Assembly (NCBI GenBank): GCA_012735215.1
Contig: JAAYHX010000016.1
Span: 62,001-126,000 of the forward strand
DNA length: 64,000 nucleotides
Direction: 5' to 3'
DNA from: Tissierellia bacterium
Lineage (GTDB): Bacteria > Bacillota > Clostridia > Tissierellales > Tepidimicrobiaceae
Shown here: in pieces, positions 33,979-42,835 of the stretch
How the letters are laid out: each line of letters starts with the position of its first letter
Position numbering within the stretch: position 1 is the first letter of the stretch
Notes under the pieces: model-generated
Databases searched by the model: none
Told to the model about the DNA's origin: nothing
What the model saw: only the letters and a program-made list of their open reading frames with translations
Translations under genes and position numbers: made by a program

Positions 33979-34016
33979 TTTAATATATATGCTTAAAAAT
34001 AAGAGGAGGTGAAGAT

Positions 34017-35303
34017 ATGCGTCTTGAATTAGGTAAAATTTTCATTAAAGACGTTCAGTTTGGTTCTGAGACTAAAATAGAAGATGGTGTGCTATATGTA
34101 AATAAAGAAGAGTTGATTGCTTTAATCAGAGAAGATGAGCACCTAAAAGAAGTAGATGTTGAAATTGCTAGACCAGGGGAAAGTATAAGAATTACTCCTG
34201 TTAAGGATGTGATTGAGCCAAGGGTTAAAGTAGAAGGCCCTGGAGGAATATTCCCTGGTATGATTTCAAAGGTAGACACTGTAGGAACTGGAAAAACAAA
34301 TGCACTAAAGGGATGTGCAGTAGTTACAACCGGTAAGATAGTTGGATTCCAAGAAGGTATTATAGACATGACAGGACCAGGAGCAGAGTATACTCCGTTT
34401 TCAAAATTAAACAATATAGTGTTGATCTGTGAGCCTGTTGATGGATTGAAACCTCACGACCACGAGAGAGCAGTTAGGTTTGCAGGTTTTAAAGCTGCAG
34501 CATATTTAGGAAATGCAGCTAAGGATATTACACCTGATGAGGTAGTAGCTTATGAAACTCTACCACTATTAGAAAGTGTAAAAGCATATCCTGACCTGCC
34601 AAGAGTAGCCTATGTACAAATGCTTCAATCACAAGGCTTACTTCATGACACTTATGTATATGGAGTAGACGCAAAACAAATACTACCAACCTTTATCTAT
34701 CCAACTGAGATAATGGATGGAGCTATTGTAAGTGGTAACTGTGTATCTGCATGCGACAAGAACACCACTTATCACCACTTAAACAATCCAGTTGTTGAGG
34801 ATCTTTTTGCTAGACATGGAAAGGATCTTAACTTCGTAGGAGTAGTAATAACCAATGAAAATGTGTATCTTGCAGATAAAGAAAGGTCATCAAACTGGAC
34901 TGCTAAACTAGTAGAATATCTAGGATTAGATGGTGTAATAATATCACAAGAAGGGTTTGGAAACCCAGATACCGACTTGATAATGAACTGCAAGAAGATA
35001 GAGCAGAAAGGCATAAAAACAGTAATAATTACTGATGAATATGCCGGTAGAGACGGTGCTAGCCAATCTCTAGCTGATGCGGATCCACTTGCTAATGCAA
35101 CTGTTACAGGTGGAAATGCAAATGAAGTAATTGAGTTGCCACCTATGGATAAAGTAATAGGACATATTGAAGTTGTTAATGTTATAGCTGGAGGATCTGA
35201 TGGCAGCTTAAGAGAAGATGGAAGCATAGTAGTAGAAATCCAAGCTATAACTGGAGCTACTAACGAATTAGGATTTAACAAGATGTCTGCTAAAGGATAT
35301 TAG
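34017..35303 (+). CDS. grdE: Glycine reductase complex protein B, alpha/beta proprotein
   Basis: A 428-residue proprotein. In this family it is cleaved at an internal cysteine to give two subunits, the new N-terminus carrying a carbonyl (pyruvoyl-type) group that forms a Schiff base with glycine. The expected cysteine is at residue 242, in IVSGNCVSACDKNTTYHH, at exactly the position reported for Eubacterium acidaminophilum. Together with GrdB it binds and activates glycine and transfers a carboxymethyl group to the selenocysteine of GrdA. It lies in the canonical order before grdA and grdB. Confidence 0.95.
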   Translation: MRLELGKIFIKDVQFGSETKIEDGVLYVNKEELIALIREDEHLKEVDVEIARPGESIRITPVKDVIEPRVKVEGPGGIFPGMISKVDTVGTGKTNALKGCAVVTTGKIVGFQEGIIDMTGPGAEYTPFSKLNNIVLICEPVDGLKPHDHERAVRFAGFKAAAYLGNAAKDITPDEVVAYETLPLLESVKAYPDLPRVAYVQMLQSQGLLHDTYVYGVDAKQILPTFIYPTEIMDGAIVSGNCVSACDKNTTYHHLNNPVVEDLFARHGKDLNFVGVVITNENVYLADKERSSNWTAKLVEYLGLDGVIISQEGFGNPDTDLIMNCKKIEQKGIKTVIITDEYAGRDGASQSLADADPLANATVTGGNANEVIELPPMDKVIGHIEVVNVIAGGSDGSLREDGSIVVEIQAITGATNELGFNKMSAKGY

Positions 35304-35346
35304 TAAAAATAATAAAAATAAACAATAAACGAAAGGAGTGTAGTTG

Positions 35347-35826
35347 ATGTCTATATTCGATTCTAATAAGAAAGTTATTATAATCGGCGATAGAGATGGT
35401 ATACCAGGACCAGCTATCGAAGAATGTGTTAAAACTACAGATGCTGAAGTAGTATTTTCATCAACAGAATGTTTTGTCTGAACTGCTGCAGGAGCAATGG
35501 ACTTAGAAAATCAAAAGAGGGTTAAAGAATTAACTGAAAAATATGGTGCTGAAAATATGATAGTACTAATAGGAGGAGCTGAAGCAGAAGCTGCAGGACT
35601 AGCAGCTGAGACTGTAACAGCAGGAGACCCTACTTTTGCAGGTCCATTGGCAGGAGTCCAGTTAGGACTTAGAGTATATCATGCAGTTGAACCAGAATTT
35701 AAGGAAGCTGTAGATCCAGATGTTTATGATGAACAAATTGGTATGATGGAAATGGTATTAGACGTAGATGAAATAATTGAAGAAGTAAAGAGTATCAGAG
35801 AAGAATATTGTAAATTTAACGACTAA
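35347..35826 (+). CDS. grdA: Glycine reductase selenoprotein A (in-frame UGA read as Sec)
   Basis: A 159-residue selenoprotein. The ATG at 35347 follows AAAGGAG; the frame crosses TGA 35479-35481 (residue 45) and continues to TAA at 35826. The redox motif is Glu-Cys42-Phe-Val-Sec45-Thr-Ala-Ala-Gly, as in known GrdA. A compact stem TGCT/AGCA with loop GCAGG lies directly after the UGA and is a plausible bacterial SECIS. GrdA carries the carboxymethyl-selenoether from protein B to protein C and is re-reduced by thioredoxin. A standard caller would report only the part after the UGA. Confidence 0.95.
35479..35481 (+). other. Selenocysteine UGA codon of grdA
   Basis: TGA in the conserved CFV-Sec-TAAG motif; upstream and downstream translations both match GrdA in the same frame. 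Confidence 0.95.
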
Positions 35827-35866
35827 TTCCCTGAAAGATTTCGAAAAAAAGAGAGGGGGGAAAACA

Positions 35867-37177
35867 ATGGGGAAAATTAAAGTTGTTCATTATATAAATC
35901 AATTCTTTGCCGGAATAGGTGGAGAAGAAAAAGCTGATCATAAACCAGAAGTAAGAGAAGAAATTGTAGGACCAGGTATGGCTTTAAATGCTCAATTTAA
36001 GGGAGAAGCAGAAATTGTTGCCACAGTAATATGTGGAGATAGCTATTTCAATGAAAACATAGAAGAAGCAAAAGCAGAAATCTTGGATATGGTTAAGAAG
36101 TACAATCCAGATTTATTCATAGCAGGTCCTGCATTCAACGCTGGTAGATATGGAGTAGCCTGTGCTACTATAACCGATGCGGTACAAAATGAATTAGGAA
36201 TTCCAGCCTTAACAGCAATGTATGAGGAAAATCCTGGAGTAGATATGTTTAGAAAGAGCATATATATAGTGCCAACTAAGAATAGTGCTGCCGGCATGAG
36301 AGATGCAGTTAAAAAGATGGTTCCATTGGCTTTAAAATTAGGCAAGGGAGAAGAAATAGGTTCTCCTCAAGAGGAAAACTACTTCCCAAGAGGAATTAGA
36401 AAGAACTACTTTGCAGAAAAGAGAGGCTCTGAAAGAGCTGTTGAAATGCTTATCAAGAAGCTCAAAGGGGAAGAGTTTGAAACAGAATATCCAATGCCTG
36501 ACTTTGACAGGGTTAAACCTAATCCAGCAGTTAAGGATATAACTAAGGCTACAATAGCTATAGTTACTTCCGGTGGTATTGTACCAAAAGGAAATCCTGA
36601 CCACATAGAATCCTCATCTGCATCTAAATATGGAAAATATGATATAGATGGATTTAATGATTTAACTGAAGATGATCATCAAACAGCTCATGGTGGATAC
36701 GACCCAGTATATGCAAATAATGACCCAGATAGAGTTATACCAGTTGATATACTAAGAGAGATGGAGAAGGAAGGAAAGATTGGCAAACTTCACAGATATT
36801 TCTACACTACAGTAGGTAACGGTACTGCTGTTGCAAGTGCTAAGAAGTTTGCAGCGGAAATTGCTAAGGAATTAGTTGCTGATGGCGTGGATGCAGTTAT
36901 ACTAACTTCCACCTGAGGCACCTGTACACGTTGCGGTGCAACAATGGTAAAAGAAATTGAACGCGCAGGTTTGCCAGTAGTTCATATGTGCACTGTAGTA
37001 CCAATTTCATTGACAGTAGGTGCTAATAGGATAGTTCCAACCATCGCTATACCTCATCCTCTAGGAAATCCAAGCCTAGATCCAGAAGCTGAAAAAGACC
37101 TAAGAAGGAAGTTAGTAGAAAGAGCATTAAAGGCTCTAGAAACAGAAGTAGAAGATCAAACTGTATTTGAAGAGTAA
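35867..37177 (+). CDS. grdB: Glycine reductase complex selenoprotein B gamma (in-frame UGA read as Sec)
   Basis: A 436-residue selenoprotein. The frame runs through TGA 36914-36916 at residue 350, the same residue number as in known GrdB, within the motif LTSTUGTCTRCGATM (U is Sec). After it, PISLTVGANRIVPTIAIPHPLGNP is conserved to the end. Stem GCACC (36918-36922) with GGTGC (36935-36939) just after the UGA is a good bacterial SECIS candidate. It is the substrate-specific subunit for glycine; the sarcosine and betaine versions (GrdF, GrdH) are not seen here. GAGGGGGG precedes the ATG. Confidence 0.95.
36914..36916 (+). other. Selenocysteine UGA codon of grdB
   Basis: TGA between ILTST and GTCTRCG, with a five-base-pair stem-loop directly downstream and conserved GrdB sequence in the same frame on both sides. 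Confidence 0.95.
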
Positions 37178-37188
37178 TTTCAGCAATG

Positions 37189-37228
37189 CTATGTGAAATG
37201 GGTGGTGTATATCACCCATTTCACATAG
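37189..37228 (+). repeat. Perfect 16-bp hairpin between grdB and grdC
   Basis: Arms 37189-37204 and 37213-37228 are perfectly complementary with an eight-base loop. No U tract follows. It may protect the upstream selenoprotein mRNA from 3' exonucleases or adjust expression of grdC and grdD. Confidence 0.7.
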
Positions 37229-37256
37229 ACAAATATAATAATTCGGAGGTGGCTAC

Positions 37257-38795
37257 ATGAATTTTGCTGTAGTAAAAGGAACAAGCTATGTCCTAGTCCA
37301 TACAAAGGACATGGTGATCAACAATGGGACAACTCAGACTACAGAGAAGGCAATCAATCCAGATTCTGAGTATTTAAAAAAGTTACCAAATCATCTACGT
37401 GACTTTGATGATGCAGTAAAATATTTACCAAACCAAGTTTATATTGGAAACAATAGGCCTGAAGATTTAAAGAATCATCCACAACCCTGGTATGAAAATC
37501 CTGTAGAAGGTGCAGATAGATTTGGTAAACTCGGAGAAATAATGCCTGAGGATGAATTTATTGGACTAATGAAGATTGTAGATGCTTTTGATTTAGTAAA
37601 GTTAACTGAAGAGTTTACCAAGGATGTGAGAGCTAAACTAGAGGCTCATCCTCTAATTAGAGATGATTTAGTAGCTAGATTAAAGACTGGAGAAGACCTT
37701 GAGACAATTGAGAAATTGATCAATGAAGAACATGCTGAACCACTATTAACTGATGGTAAACTAGTTGGTTGTGTAAAGAGGGCTCACGATGTAGATCAAA
37801 ATCTAAACGCCCACGTTCTATTTGAAAATCTTGTTGTAAAGGCTTCAGGAGTTTTGGCAGGCTTACATCTAATAGATAAAAACAATATAAATCCTGATGA
37901 GGTAGAGTATGTTATCGAGTGTTCAGAAGAAGCTTGTGGAGATATGAACCAAAGAGGTGGAGGAAACTTTGCTAAATCAATTGCAGAGTTAGTTGGATTC
38001 AAAAATGCTACAGGATCAGACACAAGAGGATTCTGTGCTGCTCCAACCCATGCTCTAATAGTAGCTTCTTCACTAGTACAATCCGGTGCTGTAAAAAATG
38101 TAGTTGTTCTTGCTGGTGGTTCAACTGCAAAGCTAGGTATGAATGGAAAAAGCCACGTTGAAAAGAATATGCCAATTCTTGAAGACGTAATAGGAGGATT
38201 TGCAGTTCTAGTAGGTGAAAATGACGGAGTTAATCCAATTTTAAGAACAGATCTAATTGGTAGACATACAGTAGGTACTGGTTCATCACCACAGGCTGTA
38301 ATGGGAGCTTTAGTAACAAAACCTTTAGAAAAAGCAGAATTGAAAATAACTGATATTGATAAATATTCAGTAGAAATGCAAAATCCTGAGGTTACAAAAC
38401 CAGCAGGAGCTGGAGATGTACCAACTGCAAACTATAAGATGATTGGTGCATTAGGAGTAATGAGAAAAGACCTTGAAAGAGCTCAAATAAATGAATTTAT
38501 TGAAAAACATGGTATGCCTGGCTGGGCGCCAACTCAAGGACATATCCCTTCAGGAGTACCATATGTAGGATTTGCAAGGGAAGATATATTAGAAAACAAG
38601 ATCAACAGAGCTATGATAGTTGGTAAAGGTAGCTTGTTCTTAGGTAGAATGACTAACCTATTTGATGGTGTTTCCATTATTATGGAAAAGAATCCAGGCA
38701 AAGCAGAAGAGGAAAAAGGTGTGTCTGAAGAGGAAGTTAGAAAATTAGTAGCTGAAGCTATGAGAGATTTTGCTTCCCATCTACTTCAGGATTAG
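37257..38795 (+). CDS. grdC: Glycine reductase complex protein C beta subunit
   Basis: A 512-residue protein with a thiolase/FabH-like part: SDTRGFCAAPTHALIVASSLVQSG contains a candidate nucleophilic cysteine, and GAVKNVVVLAGG and GHIPSGVPYVGFAR follow. The start MNFAVVKGTSYVLVHTKDMV is typical of GrdC. With GrdD it turns the carboxymethyl-selenoether of GrdA into an acetyl thioester and, with phosphate, into acetyl phosphate. Its GGAGGTGG site is separated from grdB by the hairpin. It is followed ten bases later by grdD. Confidence 0.93.
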   Translation: MNFAVVKGTSYVLVHTKDMVINNGTTQTTEKAINPDSEYLKKLPNHLRDFDDAVKYLPNQVYIGNNRPEDLKNHPQPWYENPVEGADRFGKLGEIMPEDEFIGLMKIVDAFDLVKLTEEFTKDVRAKLEAHPLIRDDLVARLKTGEDLETIEKLINEEHAEPLLTDGKLVGCVKRAHDVDQNLNAHVLFENLVVKASGVLAGLHLIDKNNINPDEVEYVIECSEEACGDMNQRGGGNFAKSIAELVGFKNATGSDTRGFCAAPTHALIVASSLVQSGAVKNVVVLAGGSTAKLGMNGKSHVEKNMPILEDVIGGFAVLVGENDGVNPILRTDLIGRHTVGTGSSPQAVMGALVTKPLEKAELKITDIDKYSVEMQNPEVTKPAGAGDVPTANYKMIGALGVMRKDLERAQINEFIEKHGMPGWAPTQGHIPSGVPYVGFAREDILENKINRAMIVGKGSLFLGRMTNLFDGVSIIMEKNPGKAEEEKGVSEEEVRKLVAEAMRDFASHLLQD

Positions 38796-38805
38796 AGGTG
38801 ATAAA

Positions 38806-39984
38806 ATGGCTGAAAACAATGTAAAAAATATGATTGGGAAAGTTTTCAATGATATAGCTGATGCAATAGAAACTGGACAGTTTGGGCAGAAGGTAAGAGT
38901 AGGTATTACAACCCTTGGCAGTGAACATGGAGTCGAAAATGTAATAGAAGGAGCAGAACTAGCTCAGAAAAGAGATCCATCAATTGAAGTTGTACTAATA
39001 GGACCAAAAGCTGACTCAGCTCTAACTCAAGTTGTAGTGGATTCAGAAGATGAAGGATATATGAAAATGGAAGAGATGCTGGATAATGGAGAATTGGATG
39101 CCTGCGTTACAATGCATTATAGCTTCCCAATTGGTGTATCTACAGTTGGAAGAGTTATAACTCCGGGGAAAGGAAAAGATATGATAATAGCCACAACCAC
39201 AGGTACTTCTTCTCCCCATAGGGTAGAAGCTATGGTAAAAAACGGAATATACGGCATTATAACTGCAAAGGCTTTAGGTATAGAAAATCCAACAGTTGGC
39301 ATATTAAATGTGGATGGAGCAAGACAAGTTGAACGTATCTTTAATGAACTAAACAATAGGGGCTATGAAATAAACCTTACTGAGTCTATAAGATCAGACG
39401 GCGGCAGTGTTATGAGAGGAAATGACCTGCTAGCTGGGGTACCAGATGTTATGGTAACAGATACCTTAACTGGTAATATTCTTATCAAGGTATTTTCATC
39501 CTATACAACTGGAGGTGGCTATGAATCTGTAGGCTATGGATATGGCCCAGGTATAGGAGAAGGTTATGAAAGAACTATACTCATAATTTCAAGAGCTTCT
39601 GGTGCGCCTGTTATTGCAAATGCAATAAGCTATGGAGCTAGTGTTGTCAAGGGCAATATAAATGAAGTTGCAAAGCAGGAATTTGAAAAGGCTAATAAGG
39701 CTGGACTAAAAGAGATACTTGAAGGATTATCCAAGGATACGAAAAAACAAGAAGTGGAAGAAGTTGAAGCGCCACCTAAGGAAATAGTAACAGAAAGCAT
39801 AGCAGGTATAGATATTATGGATCTAGAAGATGCAGTAAGAGTCCTATGGAAAGAAGGCATTTATGCAGAAAGCGGTATGGGATGTACTGGTCCAGTGGTT
39901 ATGGTAAATGAAAAGAATTTATCCAAAGCTATTGGGGCATTGACAAAAGCAGGCTATATAGCTGATCAATCTAATATTTGTTAA
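38806..39984 (+). CDS. grdD: Glycine reductase complex protein C alpha subunit
   Basis: A 392-residue protein of the PlsX-like phosphate acetyl/acyltransferase fold (VRVGITTLGSEHG, IATTTGTSSPHRVEAMVKNG). The C-terminal motif AESGMGCTGPVVMVNEKN has a cysteine at about residue 360, matching the catalytic cysteine reported for the family that holds the acetyl thioester. ATG 38806 follows AGAGGTGAT; an upstream in-frame start would run into grdC. It completes the operon. Confidence 0.93.
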   Translation: MAENNVKNMIGKVFNDIADAIETGQFGQKVRVGITTLGSEHGVENVIEGAELAQKRDPSIEVVLIGPKADSALTQVVVDSEDEGYMKMEEMLDNGELDACVTMHYSFPIGVSTVGRVITPGKGKDMIIATTTGTSSPHRVEAMVKNGIYGIITAKALGIENPTVGILNVDGARQVERIFNELNNRGYEINLTESIRSDGGSVMRGNDLLAGVPDVMVTDTLTGNILIKVFSSYTTGGGYESVGYGYGPGIGEGYERTILIISRASGAPVIANAISYGASVVKGNINEVAKQEFEKANKAGLKEILEGLSKDTKKQEVEEVEAPPKEIVTESIAGIDIMDLEDAVRVLWKEGIYAESGMGCTGPVVMVNEKNLSKAIGALTKAGYIADQSNIC

Positions 39985-39985
39985 C

Positions 39986-40026
39986 AAAGAAACACTCCAA
40001 ATAGTATTATTTGGGGTGTTTCTTTT
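39986..40026 (+). terminator. Rho-independent terminator of the grd operon
   Basis: AAAGAAACACTCCAAAT pairs with ATTTGGGGTGTTTCTTT (one G-T pair), with a T-rich tail. Confidence 0.88.
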
Positions 40027-40049
40027 AATTTTTGTTAACTTGTTACTGA

Positions 40050-40078
40050 TTGAAAAGTAGGACAAAATATTATATAAT
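40050..40078 (+). promoter_or_regulatory. Promoter of the BMP nucleoside importer operon
   Basis: TTGAAA (40050-40055) and TATAAT (40073-40078) with exactly 17 bases between them. Confidence 0.68.
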
Positions 40079-40101
40079 GTATTAGCATGGACTATAAATA
40101 T

Positions 40102-40131
40102 CATATATAAGTATAGACATACTTATATATG
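40102..40131. promoter_or_regulatory. Perfect palindrome in the BMP operon leader
   Basis: CATATATAAGTAT (40102-40114) is the exact inverse complement of ATACTTATATATG (40119-40131), with loop AGAC. It sits between the predicted transcription start and the start codon. It could be an operator or an mRNA hairpin; it does not match the purine riboswitch. Confidence 0.5.
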
Positions 40132-40163
40132 GATTAAATAATTAAAGAAAGGGGAGTCTAAAA

Positions 40164-41231
40164 TTGAAAAAGAAGTTACTTGCTTTACTATTAGCTGGAG
40201 TGTTAGTTTTTTCACTAGCAGCATGTTCAGGTTCTAGTGACCAACCTGCTGATGAAAATGGTGACGAAACTAGCACTGAAGAACAATTAAAGATAGGTAT
40301 GGTTACTGATGAAGGTGGAGTACATGACCAATCCTTTAACCAATCAGCATGGGAAGGTTTGCAAAAGGCAGAAGAAGAGTTAGGAATTAAAGCTTCCTAC
40401 GTTGAATCAAAACAAGATGGTGACTTTGCACCTAACTTTGAAACAATGTTAGAAGCAGATAATGATTTAATCTGGGGTATTGGATTTAAATTAGCTGATG
40501 CAGTTCTTGATGCAGCTAAAAACAACCCAGACCAAAGATATGCTATTGTTGACCACACATATGGAGATAAAACTCCAGAAAACGTTGTATGCGTAATGTT
40601 CAAACAAGAACAACCATCCTTCCTAGTTGGTTATATTGCTGCACATATGACTGAAGCTAACAATGTTGGATTTGTTGGCGGAATTGAAGGAGATATCATT
40701 TGGGCATTTGACTATGGATATCAAGCAGGTGTTCAATATGCAGCTAAAGAATTAGGAAAAGAAATAAAAGTACAAAGACAATATGCTGAATCCTTCTCAG
40801 ATGTGGCAAAAGGTAAGGCTATAGCACAGCAAATGTATCAACAAGGAGCAGATATTGTATTCCATGCAGCTGGTGATGTTGGTACAGGTGTTATAGAAGC
40901 AGCTAAAGAACAAGGTAAGTGGGCAATAGGTGTAGACAGAGACCAAAACTATCTAGCTCCAGACAATGTTTTAACATCAGCTATGAAGCGTGTTGACGTT
41001 GGAGTATTCAATGTAGTTAAAGAACTAGTAAATGGAAACTTCCTTGGAGGTCAAACAATCACTTACGGTTTAGCAGATGGTGGGGCTGTAGATATTGCAC
41101 CAACATCAAACAAGCACGTGCCACAAGAAATCCTTGATAAAGTAGAAGAATTAAAGCAAAAGATTATCAATGGCGAACTAGAAGTACCATATAATGAGGA
41201 AACTTATAAAGCCTTTGTAGATTCATTATAG
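40164..41231 (+). CDS. BMP-family substrate-binding lipoprotein (nucleoside-type)
   Basis: A 355-residue lipoprotein. The signal peptide ends in the lipobox LAAC with Cys21, followed by a Ser/Glu-rich linker. The BMP/PnrA family is recognisable by MVTDEGGVHDQSFNQSAWEGL, the NNVGFVGGIEGDIIWAF strand and VFHAAGDVGTGVIEAAK. Binding proteins of this family take up purine nucleosides or, in some species, other ligands. TTG start after AAAGGGGAG. It is the first gene of a four-gene importer operon. Confidence 0.92.
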   Translation: MKKKLLALLLAGVLVFSLAACSGSSDQPADENGDETSTEEQLKIGMVTDEGGVHDQSFNQSAWEGLQKAEEELGIKASYVESKQDGDFAPNFETMLEADNDLIWGIGFKLADAVLDAAKNNPDQRYAIVDHTYGDKTPENVVCVMFKQEQPSFLVGYIAAHMTEANNVGFVGGIEGDIIWAFDYGYQAGVQYAAKELGKEIKVQRQYAESFSDVAKGKAIAQQMYQQGADIVFHAAGDVGTGVIEAAKEQGKWAIGVDRDQNYLAPDNVLTSAMKRVDVGVFNVVKELVNGNFLGGQTITYGLADGGAVDIAPTSNKHVPQEILDKVEELKQKIINGELEVPYNEETYKAFVDSL

Positions 41232-41239
41232 TACTTATT

Positions 41240-41270
41240 TTAAGCAGCTCAGGTTGCCTGAGCTGCTTAA
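41240..41270 (+). repeat. Hairpin between the binding-protein and ATPase genes
   Basis: TTAAGCAGCTCAGG (41240-41253) pairs perfectly with CCTGAGCTGCTTAA (41257-41270) around TTG. No U tract follows. Such hairpins often make the binding protein more abundant than the membrane components. Confidence 0.7.
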
Positions 41271-41296
41271 ATATCAAATGAACAGGAGGAATCCTA

Positions 41297-42835
41297 TTGA
41301 GTAACATTGATTATAATACTAGAGTAGTAGAGATGAAAAATATCACAAAGAAATTTGGAGACTTTACGGCTAATGATAATATAGATTTGACTGTTCATAA
41401 AGGAGAAATCCATGCCTTATTAGGAGAAAATGGAGCTGGAAAAACTACTCTCATGAATATTCTATACGGATTATATCAACCAACTTCTGGTGAAATATTC
41501 ATCAACGGCCAGAAGGTGCAAGTTACCAATCCAAATGTGGCCATAGGTCTTGGTATTGGTATGGTTCACCAGCATTTTATGTTAATTGACCCATTTACTG
41601 TTACACAAAATATAATGCTGGGGATGGAAGAATCTAAAGGCCTTGGAATATTAGATTTAGATAAGGCCACAAAGAAAGTAGAGGAACTATCAAAAAAATA
41701 TGGGTTATATGTTGACCCCAACGCCTATATTCAAGATATATCTGTAGGGATGCAGCAAAGAGTTGAAATATTGAAGGCCCTTTACAGGGGTGCAGATATT
41801 CTCATCTTGGACGAACCTACAGCTGTGCTGACTCCCCAAGAAATAGAAGAATTGATGGTAATAATGAGAAGCTTAACTGATCAAGGAAAAACCGTTATAA
41901 TCATAACTCATAAATTAAAAGAGATAAAGCAGGTAGCTGATTACTGTACAATCATTAGAAGGGGAAAGAAAATTGATACAGTAAAGGTAGAAGATGTTTC
42001 TGAAGAAGAACTAGCCTCAATGATGGTAGGTAGAAATGTAAGCTTTAAGGTTGATAAGGCTCATAAGGAACCTGGTGAAGTTGTATTGGAAATAGACAAT
42101 CTGTATGTTAAAGATAATAGAGGACTTGATGCTGTAAAAGGACTTTCACTACAGTTGAGAAAAGGAGAAGTTTTGGGTATAGCCGGAGTTGACGGCAATG
42201 GGCAAAAAGAATTGTTGGAAGCATTGACAGGTCTTAGAAAAGCAGAAAGTGGTAGAATTTTGATGAAAGGGAAGGATATTACCAACCTATCCCCTAGAGA
42301 GATCATAGATAGTGGTATTAACAATATTCCTGAGGACAGACAAAAAAGAGGGTTGGTTTTAGACTTTACTGTGGCAGAAAACTTGATTTTGGAAAATTAT
42401 CATAAAAAGCCTTTTTCTAATAAAGGCAGGTTGAATCATAAAGCTATAGATGATTTTGCATCTGAATCCATTGAAAAATTTGATGTTAGACCTAGAAATA
42501 TTAGGCAGTTGGCTGGTGCCCTATCTGGAGGTAATCAACAAAAGGTAATTCTTGCAAGGGAGATTACAAATGATCCTGATGTGTTGATTGCGGCACAGCC
42601 TACAAGGGGACTGGATGTAGGAGCAATTGAATATGTGCATAAATATCTTATAAACCAAAGGGACAACGATAAGGCTGTATTGCTAATATCCTTTGAACTA
42701 GATGAAATAATGGATGTATCCGATAGGATTGCAGTTATCTATAATGGTAAAATAGTGGATGTAATAGATGCAAAAGATGCAGATGAAAAAACTATTGGTC
42801 TATTAATGGCTGGAGGAGGTGTTGACAATGAATAA
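41297..42835 (+). CDS. Nucleoside ABC transporter ATP-binding protein (NupO-like)
   Basis: A 512-residue tandem ABC ATPase. Domain 1 has Walker A GENGAGKTT, signature ISVGMQQRVEILKAL and ILDEPTAVLT; domain 2 has GVDGNGQKELLEA in place of a normal Walker A and LSGGNQQKVILARE. This asymmetric pair is typical of the sugar/nucleoside CUT2-BMP family (NupO, YufO). TTG start after GGAGGAAT. The stop overlaps the next gene. Confidence 0.92.
   Translation: MSNIDYNTRVVEMKNITKKFGDFTANDNIDLTVHKGEIHALLGENGAGKTTLMNILYGLYQPTSGEIFINGQKVQVTNPNVAIGLGIGMVHQHFMLIDPFTVTQNIMLGMEESKGLGILDLDKATKKVEELSKKYGLYVDPNAYIQDISVGMQQRVEILKALYRGADILILDEPTAVLTPQEIEELMVIMRSLTDQGKTVIIITHKLKEIKQVADYCTIIRRGKKIDTVKVEDVSEEELASMMVGRNVSFKVDKAHKEPGEVVLEIDNLYVKDNRGLDAVKGLSLQLRKGEVLGIAGVDGNGQKELLEALTGLRKAESGRILMKGKDITNLSPREIIDSGINNIPEDRQKRGLVLDFTVAENLILENYHKKPFSNKGRLNHKAIDDFASESIEKFDVRPRNIRQLAGALSGGNQQKVILAREITNDPDVLIAAQPTRGLDVGAIEYVHKYLINQRDNDKAVLLISFELDEIMDVSDRIAVIYNGKIVDVIDAKDADEKTIGLLMAGGGVDNE

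Noticed and set aside
35497-35826. Separate short gene starting after the grdA TGA
   Set aside because: The upstream frame encodes the conserved GrdA N-terminus up to CFV before the TGA; the shorter ORF has no binding site.
36944-37177. Separate 77-residue gene after the grdB TGA
   Set aside because: It is the C-terminus of GrdB read in the same frame through the selenocysteine codon.
37796-38023. Opposite-strand ORFs inside grd and other conserved genes
   Set aside because: They are shadows of strongly coding plus-strand genes and have no binding sites or protein-like features.
40080-40163. Purine riboswitch in the BMP operon leader
   Set aside because: The palindrome is a single hairpin and the conserved purine aptamer junction sequences are not present.
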